This document shows positions 29,003 through 37,459 of a stretch of 64,000 bases of DNA, piece after piece. The position numbers were made by a program, and so were the translations under genes. This DNA comes from Jannaschia sp. W003. Lineage in GTDB: Bacteria; Pseudomonadota; Alphaproteobacteria; Rhodobacterales; Rhodobacteraceae. The notes under the pieces were generated by a model, which made no database searches, was not told where the DNA came from, and worked only from the letters and a program-made list of their open reading frames with translations. The stretch covers positions 683,501 through 747,500 of the forward strand of contig NZ_CP083539.1 of NCBI RefSeq assembly GCF_025144335.1, read 5' to 3'. Position 1 is the stretch's first letter, and every line of letters starts with the position of its first letter.

Positions 29003-29867
29003 ACAAGACCGTCAACCAGAAGGCCTGGTTCCTGGTGCTGCCGGTGCTGGTGCTGGTGGCCTTCTCGGCGGTGATCCCGCTGATGACCGTGGTCAACTAC
29101 TCGGTGCAGGACACGTTCGGGAACAACGTGTTCTTCTGGGCCGGCCTCGACTGGTTCCGCGACATGCTCCGGTCCGAGCGGATGTGGGACGCGCTGGGCC
29201 GCCAGCTCGCCTTCTCGGCGATCATCCTCGCCATCGAGGTGCCCCTCGGCATCTTCGTCGCCCTCCACATGCCCAAGAGCGGCTTCTGGTCGTCGTTCTG
29301 CCTCGTGGCGATGTCGCTGCCGCTCCTGATCCCGTGGAACGTGGTGGGCACGATCTGGCAGATATTCGGGCGCGTCGACATCGGCCTGCTGGGCCGCACC
29401 CTCGAGGCGCTGGGGCTGGACTACAACTACACCCAGGACACGCTCGACGCCTGGGTCACGGTGATCGTGATGGACGTCTGGCACTGGACCTCGCTGGTGG
29501 CGCTGCTGGCCTTCGCGGGCCTGCGCTCGATCCCGGATGCCTACTACCAGGCCGCCGAGATCGACCAGGCGAGCCGCTGGGCCGTGTTCCGCTACATCGA
29601 GCTGCCCAAGATGGCGGGCGTGCTGATGATCGCGATCCTCCTGCGGTTCATGGACTCGTTCATGATCTACACCGAGCCCTTCGTGGTCACCGGGGGCGGC
29701 CCCGGCAACGCCACCACCTTCCTGTCGATCGACCTCGTGAAGATGGCGCTTGGGCAGTTCGACCTCGGGCCCGCGGCGGCCTTCTCGCTGATGTACTTCC
29801 TGGTGATCCTGCTGATCTCCTGGGTGTTCTACACTGTGATGACCAACCTCGACGCGAGGGACGGGCG

Positions 29868-29871
<4 letters not shown>
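28999..29871 (+). CDS. glpP: glycerol ABC transporter permease GlpP
   Basis: 290-aa MalF-type inner-membrane permease with six predicted helices. The cytoplasmic ATPase-contact loop is 'YYQAAEIDQASRWAVFRYIE' followed by 'LPKM', matching the EAA motif. First helix at about 10-32. Overlaps glpT and glpQ by four bases each. Confidence 0.92.
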
Positions 29872-30755
<884 letters not shown>

Positions 30756-30780
30756 TGACACGTTGTGTTAACCCTTCCCC

Positions 30781-30847
30781 CGTCATCCTCGGGCTCGACC
30801 CGAGGACCTCGTGCCGGAAGAGCCTCGGGTCCCGCCCGAGGATGACG
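30781..30847. repeat. interspersed palindromic repeat, left copy
   Basis: CGTCATCCTCGGGC (30781-30794) and its exact complement GCCCGAGGATGACG (30834-30847) form 14-bp outer arms. Inside, TCCTCGGG/CCCGAGGA makes a smaller 8-bp hairpin (30786-30806). The same 14-mers recur right of the nuclease gene at 31207-31280. This is a REP-like intergenic element; in total two copies of one arm and three of the other occur here. Confidence 0.85.
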
Positions 30848-30908
30848 GTCTCGAACGGGCCGGCAAGGCTTCGAGGCGAGCACGTGGATGCCGGCGCACG
30901 GAAGCTCG

Positions 30909-31190
30909 ATGTTCGTCTACCTAATGACCAACCGGCCGGACGGGACGCTCTACGTCGGGGTGACGGTCGACTTGGTCCGGCGGGTATGGGAGCACCGCAC
31001 CCATGCCGCGCCCGGCTTCACCGACCGCTACAACCTGGAGCGACTGGTCTGGTTCGAACGGCATGCCGGGCCGGAGGCGGCGATCCGGCGCGAGAAGGCG
31101 ATCAAGCACTGGCGTCGGGCGTGGAAGGTGGCGCTGATTCGCGAGCGCAATCCCGGCTGGCGCGACCTGTGGGAAGAGATCGCCCGCTAG
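30909..31190 (+). CDS. GIY-YIG nuclease-domain protein
   Basis: 93-aa single-domain GIY-YIG protein. Core elements: V-Y-L at residues 3-5 (GIY position), Y-V-G at 15-17 (YIG position), Arg24/25, His29 and Glu62 in 'AAIRREKAIKHWRR'. It belongs to the small YhbQ/UPF0213-like group; the fold is that of nucleases such as UvrC-N and homing endonucleases, but the role of stand-alone members is poorly known. ATG at 30909 has a GGAAG about 6 bases upstream; the ATG at 30888 would add seven residues. The gene is bracketed by copies of one palindromic repeat and splits the glp operon, so it looks like part of a small repeat-associated insertion. Confidence 0.88.
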   Translation: MFVYLMTNRPDGTLYVGVTVDLVRRVWEHRTHAAPGFTDRYNLERLVWFERHAGPEAAIRREKAIKHWRRAWKVALIRERNPGWRDLWEEIAR

Positions 31191-31206
31191 CGTGCCGTCC
31201 CCACAC

Positions 31207-31280
31207 CGTCATCCTCGGGCCGGGCCCGAGGATGACGCGGGTGGCGGTGGGAGATCCTCGGGACAGGCCCGAGGATGACG
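31207..31280. repeat. interspersed palindromic repeat, right copies
   Basis: First unit: CGTCATCCTCGGGC (31207-31220) and GCCCGAGGATGACG (31224-31237), a perfect 14-bp hairpin with a 3-base loop. Second unit: TCCTCGGG (31255-31262) and GCCCGAGGATGACG (31267-31280). Same sequence family as the element at 30781-30847. The pair of units in tandem resembles the paired arrangement of REP elements in BIMEs. Confidence 0.85.
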
Positions 31281-31301
31281 CTGCAAGGGAGGGAGCGCGC
31301 C

Positions 31302-31577
31302 ATGCTTAACTGGATGGCCTGGACCTGGCCCACGGCGGCCTTCTTCGCGGTGATCGCGCTCCTGCTCGTCACCTTTACCGTGCTGGCGATTCGCCGCCCC
31401 GAGACGCCGCGCGTGGGCGTCCTGCGGATCGAGACCACGCGCGGCGACCGCCTCTTCATCACGCTGCTCGGCTCGGCCTTCATCAACCTGATCTGGCTGG
31501 GGCTGGATCTGGGGCCGCAGCCCTGGGCGCTGCTCGTCTGCCTCGTCTACGCCGCCGCGGTGTTCCGCTGGGTGTAG
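31302..31577 (+). CDS. glpU: DUF2160 small membrane protein of glycerol transporter (GlpU)
   Basis: 91-aa protein with two or three membrane helices (about 11-30, 54-70, 72-88), starting 'MLNWMAWTWPTAAFF'. This is the DUF2160 family, which accompanies glycerol ABC transporters; its exact function is unknown. ATG at 31302 is preceded by GGGAGGGAG. It begins 21 bases after the last palindromic unit, so the repeat cassette lies directly in the glpQ-glpU junction. Confidence 0.88.
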   Translation: MLNWMAWTWPTAAFFAVIALLLVTFTVLAIRRPETPRVGVLRIETTRGDRLFITLLGSAFINLIWLGLDLGPQPWALLVCLVYAAAVFRWV

Positions 31578-31588
31578 GCGAGGCGAAC

Positions 31589-31607
31589 TGCGCCCCGCCG
31601 GGGCGCA
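31589..31607 (+). other. stem-loop in glpU-glpV spacer
   Basis: TGCGCCCC-GCC-GGGGCGCA is a perfect 8-bp stem with a 3-base loop, 28 bases before the glpV start. Such hairpins in front of binding-protein genes commonly protect the 5' end of a processed, abundant mRNA segment; a mild attenuator is also possible. No T-tract. Confidence 0.6.
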
Positions 31608-31635
31608 CACGAATGTCTGAACAGGGAGGAAAGAC

Positions 31636-33363
31636 ATGAGACTCGCAATCCGATCCACCACCGCGCTGGGGGCCGCCCTCGGGCTGCTCGCCGGCCCGGC
31701 CTTCGCGGACATGGACGCCGCGATGCAGTTCCTCGACACGGAGATCGACGGCCTGTCGGTGCTCTCGCGCGAGGAGCAGGAGGCCGAGATGCAGTTCTTC
31801 GTGGACGCGGCCCAGCCCTTCGCGGGCATGGACATCAACGTCGTCTCCGAGACCATCACCACCCACGAGTACGAATCCCAGGTGCTGGCCCCGGCCTTCA
31901 CCGCGATCACGGGCATCAACGTCACCCACGACCTGATCGGCGAGGGCGACGTGGTCGAGAAGCTGCAGACCCAGATGCAGTCCGGCCAGAACATCTACGA
32001 CGCCTACGTCAACGACTCCGACCTGATCGGCACCCACTGGCGCTACCAGCAGGTCCGCAACCTCACCGACTGGATGGCCGGCGAGGGCGCCGACGTCACC
32101 TCGCCGACCCTCGACCTCGAGGACTTCATCGGCCTCGACTTCGTCACGGGGCCGGACGGCAAGCTCTACCAGCTGCCCGACCAGCAGTTCGCGAACCTCT
32201 ACTGGTTCCGGTACGACTGGTTCACGGACCAGAAGACCATGGACGACTTCAAGGCCGAGTACGGCTACGACCTCGGCGTCCCGGTCAACTGGTCGGCCTA
32301 CGAGGACATCGCCGAGTTCTTCACCGGCCGCGACATGAGCTACATGGGCGTCGAGGGCGAGGTCTTCGGCAACATGGATTACGGCAAGAAGGACCCCTCG
32401 CTCGGCTGGCGCTACACCGACGCGTGGATGTCCATGGCCGGAATGGGAGACGTGGGCGAGCCCAACGGCCTGCCGGTCGACGAGTGGGGCATCCGCGTCA
32501 ACGAGAACTCCCAGCCCGTCGGCTCCTGCGTGGCCCGCGGCGGCGCCACCAACGCCCCCGCGGCCGTCTACGCCGTAATTAAGGCCATCGAGTGGCTCGA
32601 GAAGTACTCGCCCCCCACCGCGGCGGGCATGACCTTCTCCGAGGCCGGCCCGGTCCCGGCGCAGGGCCAGATCGCCCAGCAGATGTTCTGGTACACCGCC
32701 TTCACCGCCGACATGGTCGGCGACGGCGCGGCGGCCGTGCTGGACGACGAGGGCATGCCCCGCTGGCGCATGGCCCCCTCGCCCCACGGCGTCTACTGGG
32801 AGGACGGCATGAAGGTCGGCTACCAGGACGCCGGCTCCTGGACGCTGATGGAATCGACCCCGGTGGACCGGGCCAAGGCCGCATGGCTCTACGCCCAGTT
32901 CGTCACCTCCAAGACGGTGGACCTCAAGAAGTCGGACGTCGGGCTGACCTTCATCCGCGAGTCCACCATCGACTCCGATCACTTCACCGAACGCGCCCCG
33001 CGCCTCGGCGGCCTGATCGAGTTCTACCGCTCGCCCGCCCGCGTCGCATGGTCGCCCACGGGCACCAACGTGCCGGACTACCCGAAGCTGGCGCAGCTCT
33101 GGTGGCAGAACATCGGCGACGCCATGTCCGGCGCCAAGACCCCGCAGGAGGCGCTCGACGCCCTGTGCGAGGCGCAGGAGCAGGTGCTCGAGCGCCTGGA
33201 GCGCGCGGGCGTGCAGGGCGACCTCGGCCCCGTGCTCAACGAGGAGCAGGACCCCGAGTACTGGCTCTCGCAGCCCGGCGCGCCGAAGGCCAAGCTCGAG
33301 AACGAGGACGAGGAGCCGATGACGGTCTCCTACGACGAGCTCGTGAAGTCCTGGAGCGAGTAG
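31636..33363 (+). CDS. glpV: glycerol ABC transporter substrate-binding protein GlpV
   Basis: 575-aa periplasmic binding protein, unusually long for an SBP, as is normal for this glycerol-specific group. Signal peptide 1-24 (ending A-F-A-D). It is Trp/Tyr/Asp-rich, with blocks such as 'NLYWFRYDWFTD' and 'GWRYTDAWMSMAGM' that suit a small polyol pocket. The strong Shine-Dalgarno GGGAGGAAAG precedes the ATG. Last gene of the glp operon; a GC-rich hairpin follows. Confidence 0.93.
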   Translation: MRLAIRSTTALGAALGLLAGPAFADMDAAMQFLDTEIDGLSVLSREEQEAEMQFFVDAAQPFAGMDINVVSETITTHEYESQVLAPAFTAITGINVTHDLIGEGDVVEKLQTQMQSGQNIYDAYVNDSDLIGTHWRYQQVRNLTDWMAGEGADVTSPTLDLEDFIGLDFVTGPDGKLYQLPDQQFANLYWFRYDWFTDQKTMDDFKAEYGYDLGVPVNWSAYEDIAEFFTGRDMSYMGVEGEVFGNMDYGKKDPSLGWRYTDAWMSMAGMGDVGEPNGLPVDEWGIRVNENSQPVGSCVARGGATNAPAAVYAVIKAIEWLEKYSPPTAAGMTFSEAGPVPAQGQIAQQMFWYTAFTADMVGDGAAAVLDDEGMPRWRMAPSPHGVYWEDGMKVGYQDAGSWTLMESTPVDRAKAAWLYAQFVTSKTVDLKKSDVGLTFIRESTIDSDHFTERAPRLGGLIEFYRSPARVAWSPTGTNVPDYPKLAQLWWQNIGDAMSGAKTPQEALDALCEAQEQVLERLERAGVQGDLGPVLNEEQDPEYWLSQPGAPKAKLENEDEEPMTVSYDELVKSWSE

Positions 33364-33373
33364 GCTAAACCCC

Positions 33374-33400
33374 GGCCGGGGCGCCCCGTGCGCCCCGGCC
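33374..33400 (+). terminator. probable 3' hairpin after glpV
   Basis: GGCCGGGGCGC and GCGCCCCGGCC form a perfect 11-bp stem around a 5-base loop, starting 11 bases after the glpV stop. There is no T-run, so it may act as an mRNA 3' stabiliser or a rho-assisted end rather than a strict intrinsic terminator. Confidence 0.55.
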
Positions 33401-33454
33401 CCCCGCCTCGGCCGACCTCACGAAGTCGTATGCCGCGATCCTTGCCCGGCCCGC

Positions 33455-33471
33455 ATACCCCTTCTAGGTAT
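33455..33471. promoter_or_regulatory. candidate CsoR-type operator
   Basis: ATACC-N7-GGTAT (reading ATACCCCTTCTAGGTAT) ends 7 bases before the ATG of the small copper-region gene. It shares ATACCCC with the stronger palindrome at 36497-36515 in front of the DUF305 gene, close to csoR. Both probably bind the same repressor, placing the DUF411-cytochrome-copCD genes in a copper regulon. Confidence 0.55.
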
Positions 33472-33478
33472 CGGTCCC

Positions 33479-33790
33479 ATGCGCGCCCTCGCCCCGCTCC
33501 TCCTGGTCCTCGCCCTCCTGGCCGCGCCGTTCGCGGCCGCAGGCTACGCGATGGATCACCCGCCGGTCCCGGCGGACGCGCACGCCCACGCCGCCCCGGT
33601 CGGTCATGCGGGCGCCTGCTGTGAGCCGGGCGCGGCCCGCGCCGCCGCCGCCTGCATCGGCGACGCCCTCCTCCTGTCCGGGGCCGCCGAGCCCCCGTTC
33701 GCCTCCGCCCGCGCGCGCCTCGCGCCGGCGGGCGACCTGCCGCGTCGCGGGCGCGTGCCTGACGTCCCGCTCGATCCCCCGAGAGCCTGA
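33479..33790 (+). CDS. small secreted His/Cys-containing protein
   Basis: 103 aa with a signal peptide (about 1-21, ending A-A-A-G), a His-containing segment ('MDHPPVPADAHAHAAPVGHAG') and the pair 'ACCEPG', then an Ala/Arg-rich tail. Not assigned to a family. The His and Cys content, the CsoR-like palindrome just upstream and the copper genes downstream suggest a metal-responsive periplasmic peptide. Translation is plausible but the Shine-Dalgarno is weak, so confidence is moderate. Confidence 0.6.
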   Translation: MRALAPLLLVLALLAAPFAAAGYAMDHPPVPADAHAHAAPVGHAGACCEPGAARAAAACIGDALLLSGAAEPPFASARARLAPAGDLPRRGRVPDVPLDPPRA

Positions 33791-33851
33791 ATCGCCGTTC
33801 CAGAGCCTTTCCGCGTCCCTGCGGCGCGCCACTCAGATCGAAAGCGACCCC

Positions 33852-34331
33852 ATGACCGACCGACGTCTCTTCCTCGCCCTCCTCGGGGGCACCGCCCTCA
33901 CCACCGCCCTTCCCGCCGCCGCCGCCACCGAGGCCGCCGTGCCGATGGAGGTGCTCGCCGCGCCCGGCTGCGGCTGCTGCCACGCCTGGGCCGATCTCGC
34001 CCGCGCCGAAGGCTACGCCGTCACCGTGGGCGAGCTGGCCGACCCCGCCGCCCAGAAGGCCGCGCTGGGCGTTCCGGACGCGCTCCACTCCTGCCACACC
34101 GTGCGTGCGGGCGGCTACGTGTTCGAGGGCCACGTGCCCTTCGCCGCCGTCGCCGCCGTGCTGCGGGACCGCCCCGCGATCGCGGGCCTGGCCGTGCCGG
34201 GCATGCCGATGGGCTCGCCCGGCATGGGCGACGACCCCTCGGCGCGCTTCGACGTGTTCGCCTTCGGCGGCGACGCGGGCGCGGGGCGGGTGTTCTTCCG
34301 CGCCGGCACCCCCGACCCCTTCGCGGGCTGA
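33852..34331 (+). CDS. DUF411 family periplasmic metal-binding protein
   Basis: 159-aa protein exported by a Tat-type signal (T-D-R-R-L-F-L-A-L-L-G, residues 2-12). The DUF411 core is clear: 'VLAAPGCGCCHAWADLAR' with its C-G-C-C-H metal site, 'LHSCHTV', 'GYVFEGHVP' and 'GLAVPGMPMGSPGM'. Members are found in copper and silver resistance loci. It is followed two bases later by a cytochrome c gene. Confidence 0.92.
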   Translation: MTDRRLFLALLGGTALTTALPAAAATEAAVPMEVLAAPGCGCCHAWADLARAEGYAVTVGELADPAAQKAALGVPDALHSCHTVRAGGYVFEGHVPFAAVAAVLRDRPAIAGLAVPGMPMGSPGMGDDPSARFDVFAFGGDAGAGRVFFRAGTPDPFAG

Positions 34332-34333
34332 CC

Positions 34334-34822
34334 ATGCGCCCCGCCCTCATCGCCGTCGCCGCCCTCGGGGCGGCGGCGGCGGCGCTCGCGCTCGCCGTCC
34401 TTCCGGGGGCGGCCGAGCCGGTGCGCCTGCGCCCGGACGACCCCGCCGAGGTGGCGCTGGGCGCCCGCATCTACGCCGAAAGCTGCGCCGCCTGCCACGG
34501 GGCGCGGCTCGAGGGCCAGCCGCGCTGGCGCGAGCCCGGCCCCGACGGCCTGCGCCCCGCGCCGCCCCACGACGCCACCGGCCACACCTGGCACCACGAC
34601 GGCGCCACGCTCTTCGCGCTGACCCGCGACGGGCTGGAGGCGCTGCTCGGGGACGCGGCGCCCGAGACCGGGATGCCCGCCTTCGCGGGCCTCCTGACGG
34701 ATGCGGAGATCCGCGCCGCCCTGAGCTACATCAAGTCCACCTGGCCGCCCGAGATCCGCGCGCGCCACGACGCCATCGACGCCGCGGCCGCCGAGGCCGC
34801 CGACCGGGAGACCCGACCATGA
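34334..34822 (+). CDS. c-type cytochrome
   Basis: 162-aa secreted monohaem cytochrome. Signal-anchor at about 1-27; haem site C-A-A-C-H (about residues 51-55) and a distal Met in 'ETGMPAFAGLLTDAEIRA'. The class I-like fold ends with 'ALSYIKSTWPPE', typical for small cytochromes that sit in copper-resistance operons with DUF411 and CopC. May shuttle electrons for periplasmic copper oxidation (inference). Its stop overlaps the copC start (ATGA). Confidence 0.9.
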   Translation: MRPALIAVAALGAAAAALALAVLPGAAEPVRLRPDDPAEVALGARIYAESCAACHGARLEGQPRWREPGPDGLRPAPPHDATGHTWHHDGATLFALTRDGLEALLGDAAPETGMPAFAGLLTDAEIRAALSYIKSTWPPEIRARHDAIDAAAAEAADRETRP

Positions 34823-35193
34823 TCCGCCTCGCCGCACTCCTCGCCCTCGCCCTCGCGGGCGGCGCCCATGCCCACAGCAAGTCCGTCACCACGCCCGCCG
34901 ACGGGGCCATCGTCGCCGAGGCGCCGGAGATCGCGCTCGACTTCGACATGCCCATGCGGGTGATCGCCTTCACGCTCCTGCGCGGCGGGGAGGGCGAGGA
35001 GGGCGTCGAGGTCGAGACCGAGAGCGAGAGCGGCATGGCGTCCGTGACCCGCTACCTCGCCGTGCCCGCCGAGGCGCTGGAGCCAGGTCCCTACCGCGTG
35101 GAATGGCGTGGCATGAGCGCCGACGGCCACCCCATGCAGGGCGGCTTCGCCTTCGCGGTGGATCCCGAGGCCGAGCCCGAGGCGGACGACTAG
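34819..35193 (+). CDS. copC: copper-binding protein CopC
   Basis: 124-aa periplasmic beta-barrel copper carrier. Signal peptide ends A-H-A, so the mature chain would begin with His, which provides the N-terminal amine/imidazole copper ligand of CopC. The later 'MSADGHPMQGGF' supplies the matching Asp and His. The usual 'S.P..G....AP..I.L.F' pattern is seen as 'SVTTPADGAIVAEAPEIALD'. Coupled to the cytochrome gene upstream and abutting copD. Confidence 0.92.
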   Translation: MIRLAALLALALAGGAHAHSKSVTTPADGAIVAEAPEIALDFDMPMRVIAFTLLRGGEGEEGVEVETESESGMASVTRYLAVPAEALEPGPYRVEWRGMSADGHPMQGGFAFAVDPEAEPEADD

Positions 35194-36072
35194 TTGGAAG
35201 GCCTCGCCCCGCTCGACGCGCTGACCGTCCTCGCGGTCGCGGCCAAGGCCGCCGGCTACGCCGCGGCGCTGCTGGCGGCGGGCGGGGCGATCTTCCTCGC
35301 CCTGTTCCGCGAGGCCGACGCTTTGGTGCTGCGCCTCGCGCGCCGCGTCGCCGTGGCCGCGGCGCTCGCTGGCCTCGCCGTGCTCGCCTTGCGCTTCGGC
35401 ATCCGCGCGGCGCGCATCTCGGGGCTGGGGCTGGACGGCGCGACCGACCCGGTGATGCTCGGCTTCGTCTGGCAGAGCCCCCTCGGCGCCGCCGCCGTCT
35501 GGCGGGCCTCGGGCGAGATCGCGATCCTCGCCGTTCTCCTGCCGGGCCTCGTCGGGCGCATCGTCCCCCTCCTCGGCGCGCTCGCCGTCGCCGTCTCCTA
35601 CGCGCAGGTCGGGCACACCTTGGGCGAGCCCCGTTGGGCCCTCGCCACGCTCCTCGTCCTGCACCTCCTCGCGGCGAGCTACTGGGTCGGCGCCCTGGCC
35701 CCCCTCCGCCGCGCGGCCCTCGCGCCCGGGGGCGCGGCGCTTCTCCACCGCTTCGGCATCCTCGCCGCTGGCCTCGTGGCGCTGCTGGTGGTCGCGGGAA
35801 CGGGGCTGGCGTGGCTGCTCTCCGGCTCGCCGCTGGCCCTCGTCGGCACGGCCTACGGCTGGGGCCTCCTCGCGAAGGTCGCGGTGGTCGCGGGACTGCT
35901 CGGGCTGGCTGCGCTCAACAAGCTGCGCCTCGTGCCCGCCCTGCAGCAGGGCCGCCCCAGCGCCGCCCGCGCCTTGCGCCGCTCGATCGCCTGGGAAGGC
36001 GCCGCGGTGACGCTGATCCTCGTGGCGACGGCCGCGATCACCACCGCGACGGTGCCGCCCGCGAACCTTTGA
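35194..36072 (+). CDS. copD: copper resistance membrane protein CopD
   Basis: 292-aa inner-membrane protein with about eight helices. TTG start at 35194 directly follows the copC stop. CopD family features: 'LAASYWVGALAPLRRA' and 'LGLAALNKLRLVPAL', with conserved His in 'SYAQVGHTLG'. With CopC it is thought to move copper from periplasm to cytoplasm or membrane enzymes. Last gene of the plus-strand copper operon; the region up to the csoR stop is short. Confidence 0.9.
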   Translation: MEGLAPLDALTVLAVAAKAAGYAAALLAAGGAIFLALFREADALVLRLARRVAVAAALAGLAVLALRFGIRAARISGLGLDGATDPVMLGFVWQSPLGAAAVWRASGEIAILAVLLPGLVGRIVPLLGALAVAVSYAQVGHTLGEPRWALATLLVLHLLAASYWVGALAPLRRAALAPGGAALLHRFGILAAGLVALLVVAGTGLAWLLSGSPLALVGTAYGWGLLAKVAVVAGLLGLAALNKLRLVPALQQGRPSAARALRRSIAWEGAAVTLILVATAAITTATVPPANL

Positions 36073-36139
36073 GGGGGCGCCGATCGTATGCACGGGGTGT
36101 GTACGGGGGGTGCACGGGAGGCGCCCCCCAAAACCGGGC

Positions 36140-36412
36140 TTAACTGCGGGCCTTGTCGAGCAGCTGGATCAGCTCCAGGAACTTCGCCCGCTGCTCGCCC
36201 TTGTCGCCCGATTCCACGGCGTGCTCGATGCAATGCGAGGCATGGTCCTCGATCACCAGCCGCTCCACGCCCTTCAGCGCCGCACGCACGGCCGCGATCT
36301 GCGTCAGCACGTCGACGCAGTAGCGGTCCTCCTCGACCATGCGCGCGAGCCCCCGCACTTGGCCCTCGACCCGGCGGAGACGGGCGAGCGCGGCATCCCT
36401 GTTTCCATGCAT
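36140..36412 (-). CDS. csoR: copper-sensing repressor CsoR
   Basis: 90-aa all-helical metal sensor. Its Cu(I) ligands fit CsoR by spacing: Cys32, His57 and Cys61 (25 and 4 residues apart, as in M. tuberculosis CsoR C36/H61/C65). Opening 'ALARLRRVEGQVRGLARMVE' is the family signature. ATG at 36412 gives normal length; the frame extends to 36460. It faces away from the DUF305 gene, with an operator-like palindrome between. Confidence 0.92.
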   Translation of the reverse strand: MHGNRDAALARLRRVEGQVRGLARMVEEDRYCVDVLTQIAAVRAALKGVERLVIEDHASHCIEHAVESGDKGEQRAKFLELIQLLDKARS

Positions 36413-36496
36413 GGACCGAATAAGGGGACGCGGGACGCCGATGTCGAGACCTCCGCACACGAAAGCGTGCCTGCGGTGGAACCCGGATGCCCCTCG

Positions 36497-36515
36497 GGGG
36501 TATGTGTGATACCCC
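36497..36515. promoter_or_regulatory. CsoR operator candidate
   Basis: GGGGTAT-N5-ATACCCC is a perfect 7-5-7 inverted repeat, followed 9 bases on by a further GGGTAT. CsoR/RcnR proteins bind G-tract palindromes ending in TA-rich cores of this form. It lies in the csoR-DUF305 divergent spacer, 25 bases before the DUF305 start. Confidence 0.7.
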
Positions 36516-36539
36516 AGACGGGTATAGCGGAGGAGCGGT

Positions 36540-37418
36540 ATGAAGCGGCACGACGACCATTCCGGCGGATCGAACTACGGGCGTCTGATCCTGATGGTGC
36601 TCACCTCGACCGTGGTGATGTACTTCTTCATGTACTGGAACATCTACCGCTTGGAGGACTTCTGGCTGAGCGAGACGCGCGCCTTCATGGCGATGCTGAT
36701 GGGCGGCACGATGCTGGCGATCATGCTGGCCTTCATGCTCCACATGTACCGCAACCGCGCCGTGAACGTCGCCCTCTTCGCCGCCTCGGCCGTGCTCTTC
36801 GCACTGGGCCTGTGGCTCGTGCGCTCGCAGGTCACCGTGCAGGACTCGTCGTGGATGCGCTCCATGATCCCGCACCACTCCATCGCCATCATGGTCTCGG
36901 AGCGGGCCGAGTTGTCGGACCCGCGCGTGCGCAAGCTCGCCGACGAGATCATCGCCGCGCAGGAGCGGGAGATCGCCGAGATGGCGTACCTCATCGCCGC
37001 GCTCGAGCGGGGCGAGGCGGTGGAAGCGCCCCTCGGCGAGGGCGAGGGCGAGACGCCGGTGGGAACGGTCTCCGAGGCGCTTTCCAGCGCCGTCGTGGCT
37101 GGGCTCGACCTCGCCCCGATGACCGAGGCGGAGGTGGACCGCGTGGTGCCCGATGCGCGCTGCACGTTCCGCTTCTCGCCCGGGCAGGGCGCGATCGCCG
37201 CCGTCGGCGCGGACGGCACCGGCGTGGCGAAGCTGTCGGGGACGCTGGTCGAGGCCGCCGCCGAGGGCGGTGCGGAGGGCGCCGTGCTGCGCGCGGATGA
37301 CATGACCGTGACCATCACCCCGGCCCCCGACGGCGCCGCCGACGCGGTGTTCGAGCTCGCCGCGGGCGCCGCCCCTCTGCGCGTGGGCTACCGCGGCCTA
37401 TATGAGTGCCGATCCTGA
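36540..37418 (+). CDS. DUF305 membrane protein with extra C-terminal domain
   Basis: 292 aa. Three N-terminal membrane helices (about 15-35, 45-67, 73-96) are followed by a DUF305-type helical segment: 'MIPHHSIAIMVSERAELSDP' (the His-His pair is the likely metal site) and 'EIIAAQEREIAEMAYLIAAL'. From about residue 180 a separate ~110-residue beta-type domain of unknown family ends the protein; DUF305 membrane proteins usually stop earlier, so this is an extension. Strong AGGAG before the ATG. Placement next to csoR indicates copper control. Confidence 0.85.
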   Translation: MKRHDDHSGGSNYGRLILMVLTSTVVMYFFMYWNIYRLEDFWLSETRAFMAMLMGGTMLAIMLAFMLHMYRNRAVNVALFAASAVLFALGLWLVRSQVTVQDSSWMRSMIPHHSIAIMVSERAELSDPRVRKLADEIIAAQEREIAEMAYLIAALERGEAVEAPLGEGEGETPVGTVSEALSSAVVAGLDLAPMTEAEVDRVVPDARCTFRFSPGQGAIAAVGADGTGVAKLSGTLVEAAAEGGAEGAVLRADDMTVTITPAPDGAADAVFELAAGAAPLRVGYRGLYECRS

Positions 37419-37459
37419 GCCGCGACGCGCGGCATCCGACGAACCCGAAGGAGGCTTCC

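Noticed and set aside
31196..31300. Rho-independent terminator after the GIY-YIG gene
   Set aside because: The hairpins belong to the interspersed repeat family and have no T-run; they are better described as repeats, although they could affect read-through to glpU.
33606..33851. Upstream extension of the DUF411 gene
   Set aside because: The in-frame upstream part is Pro/Arg-rich and overlaps the small secreted gene; the Tat signal begins exactly at the ATG at 33852.
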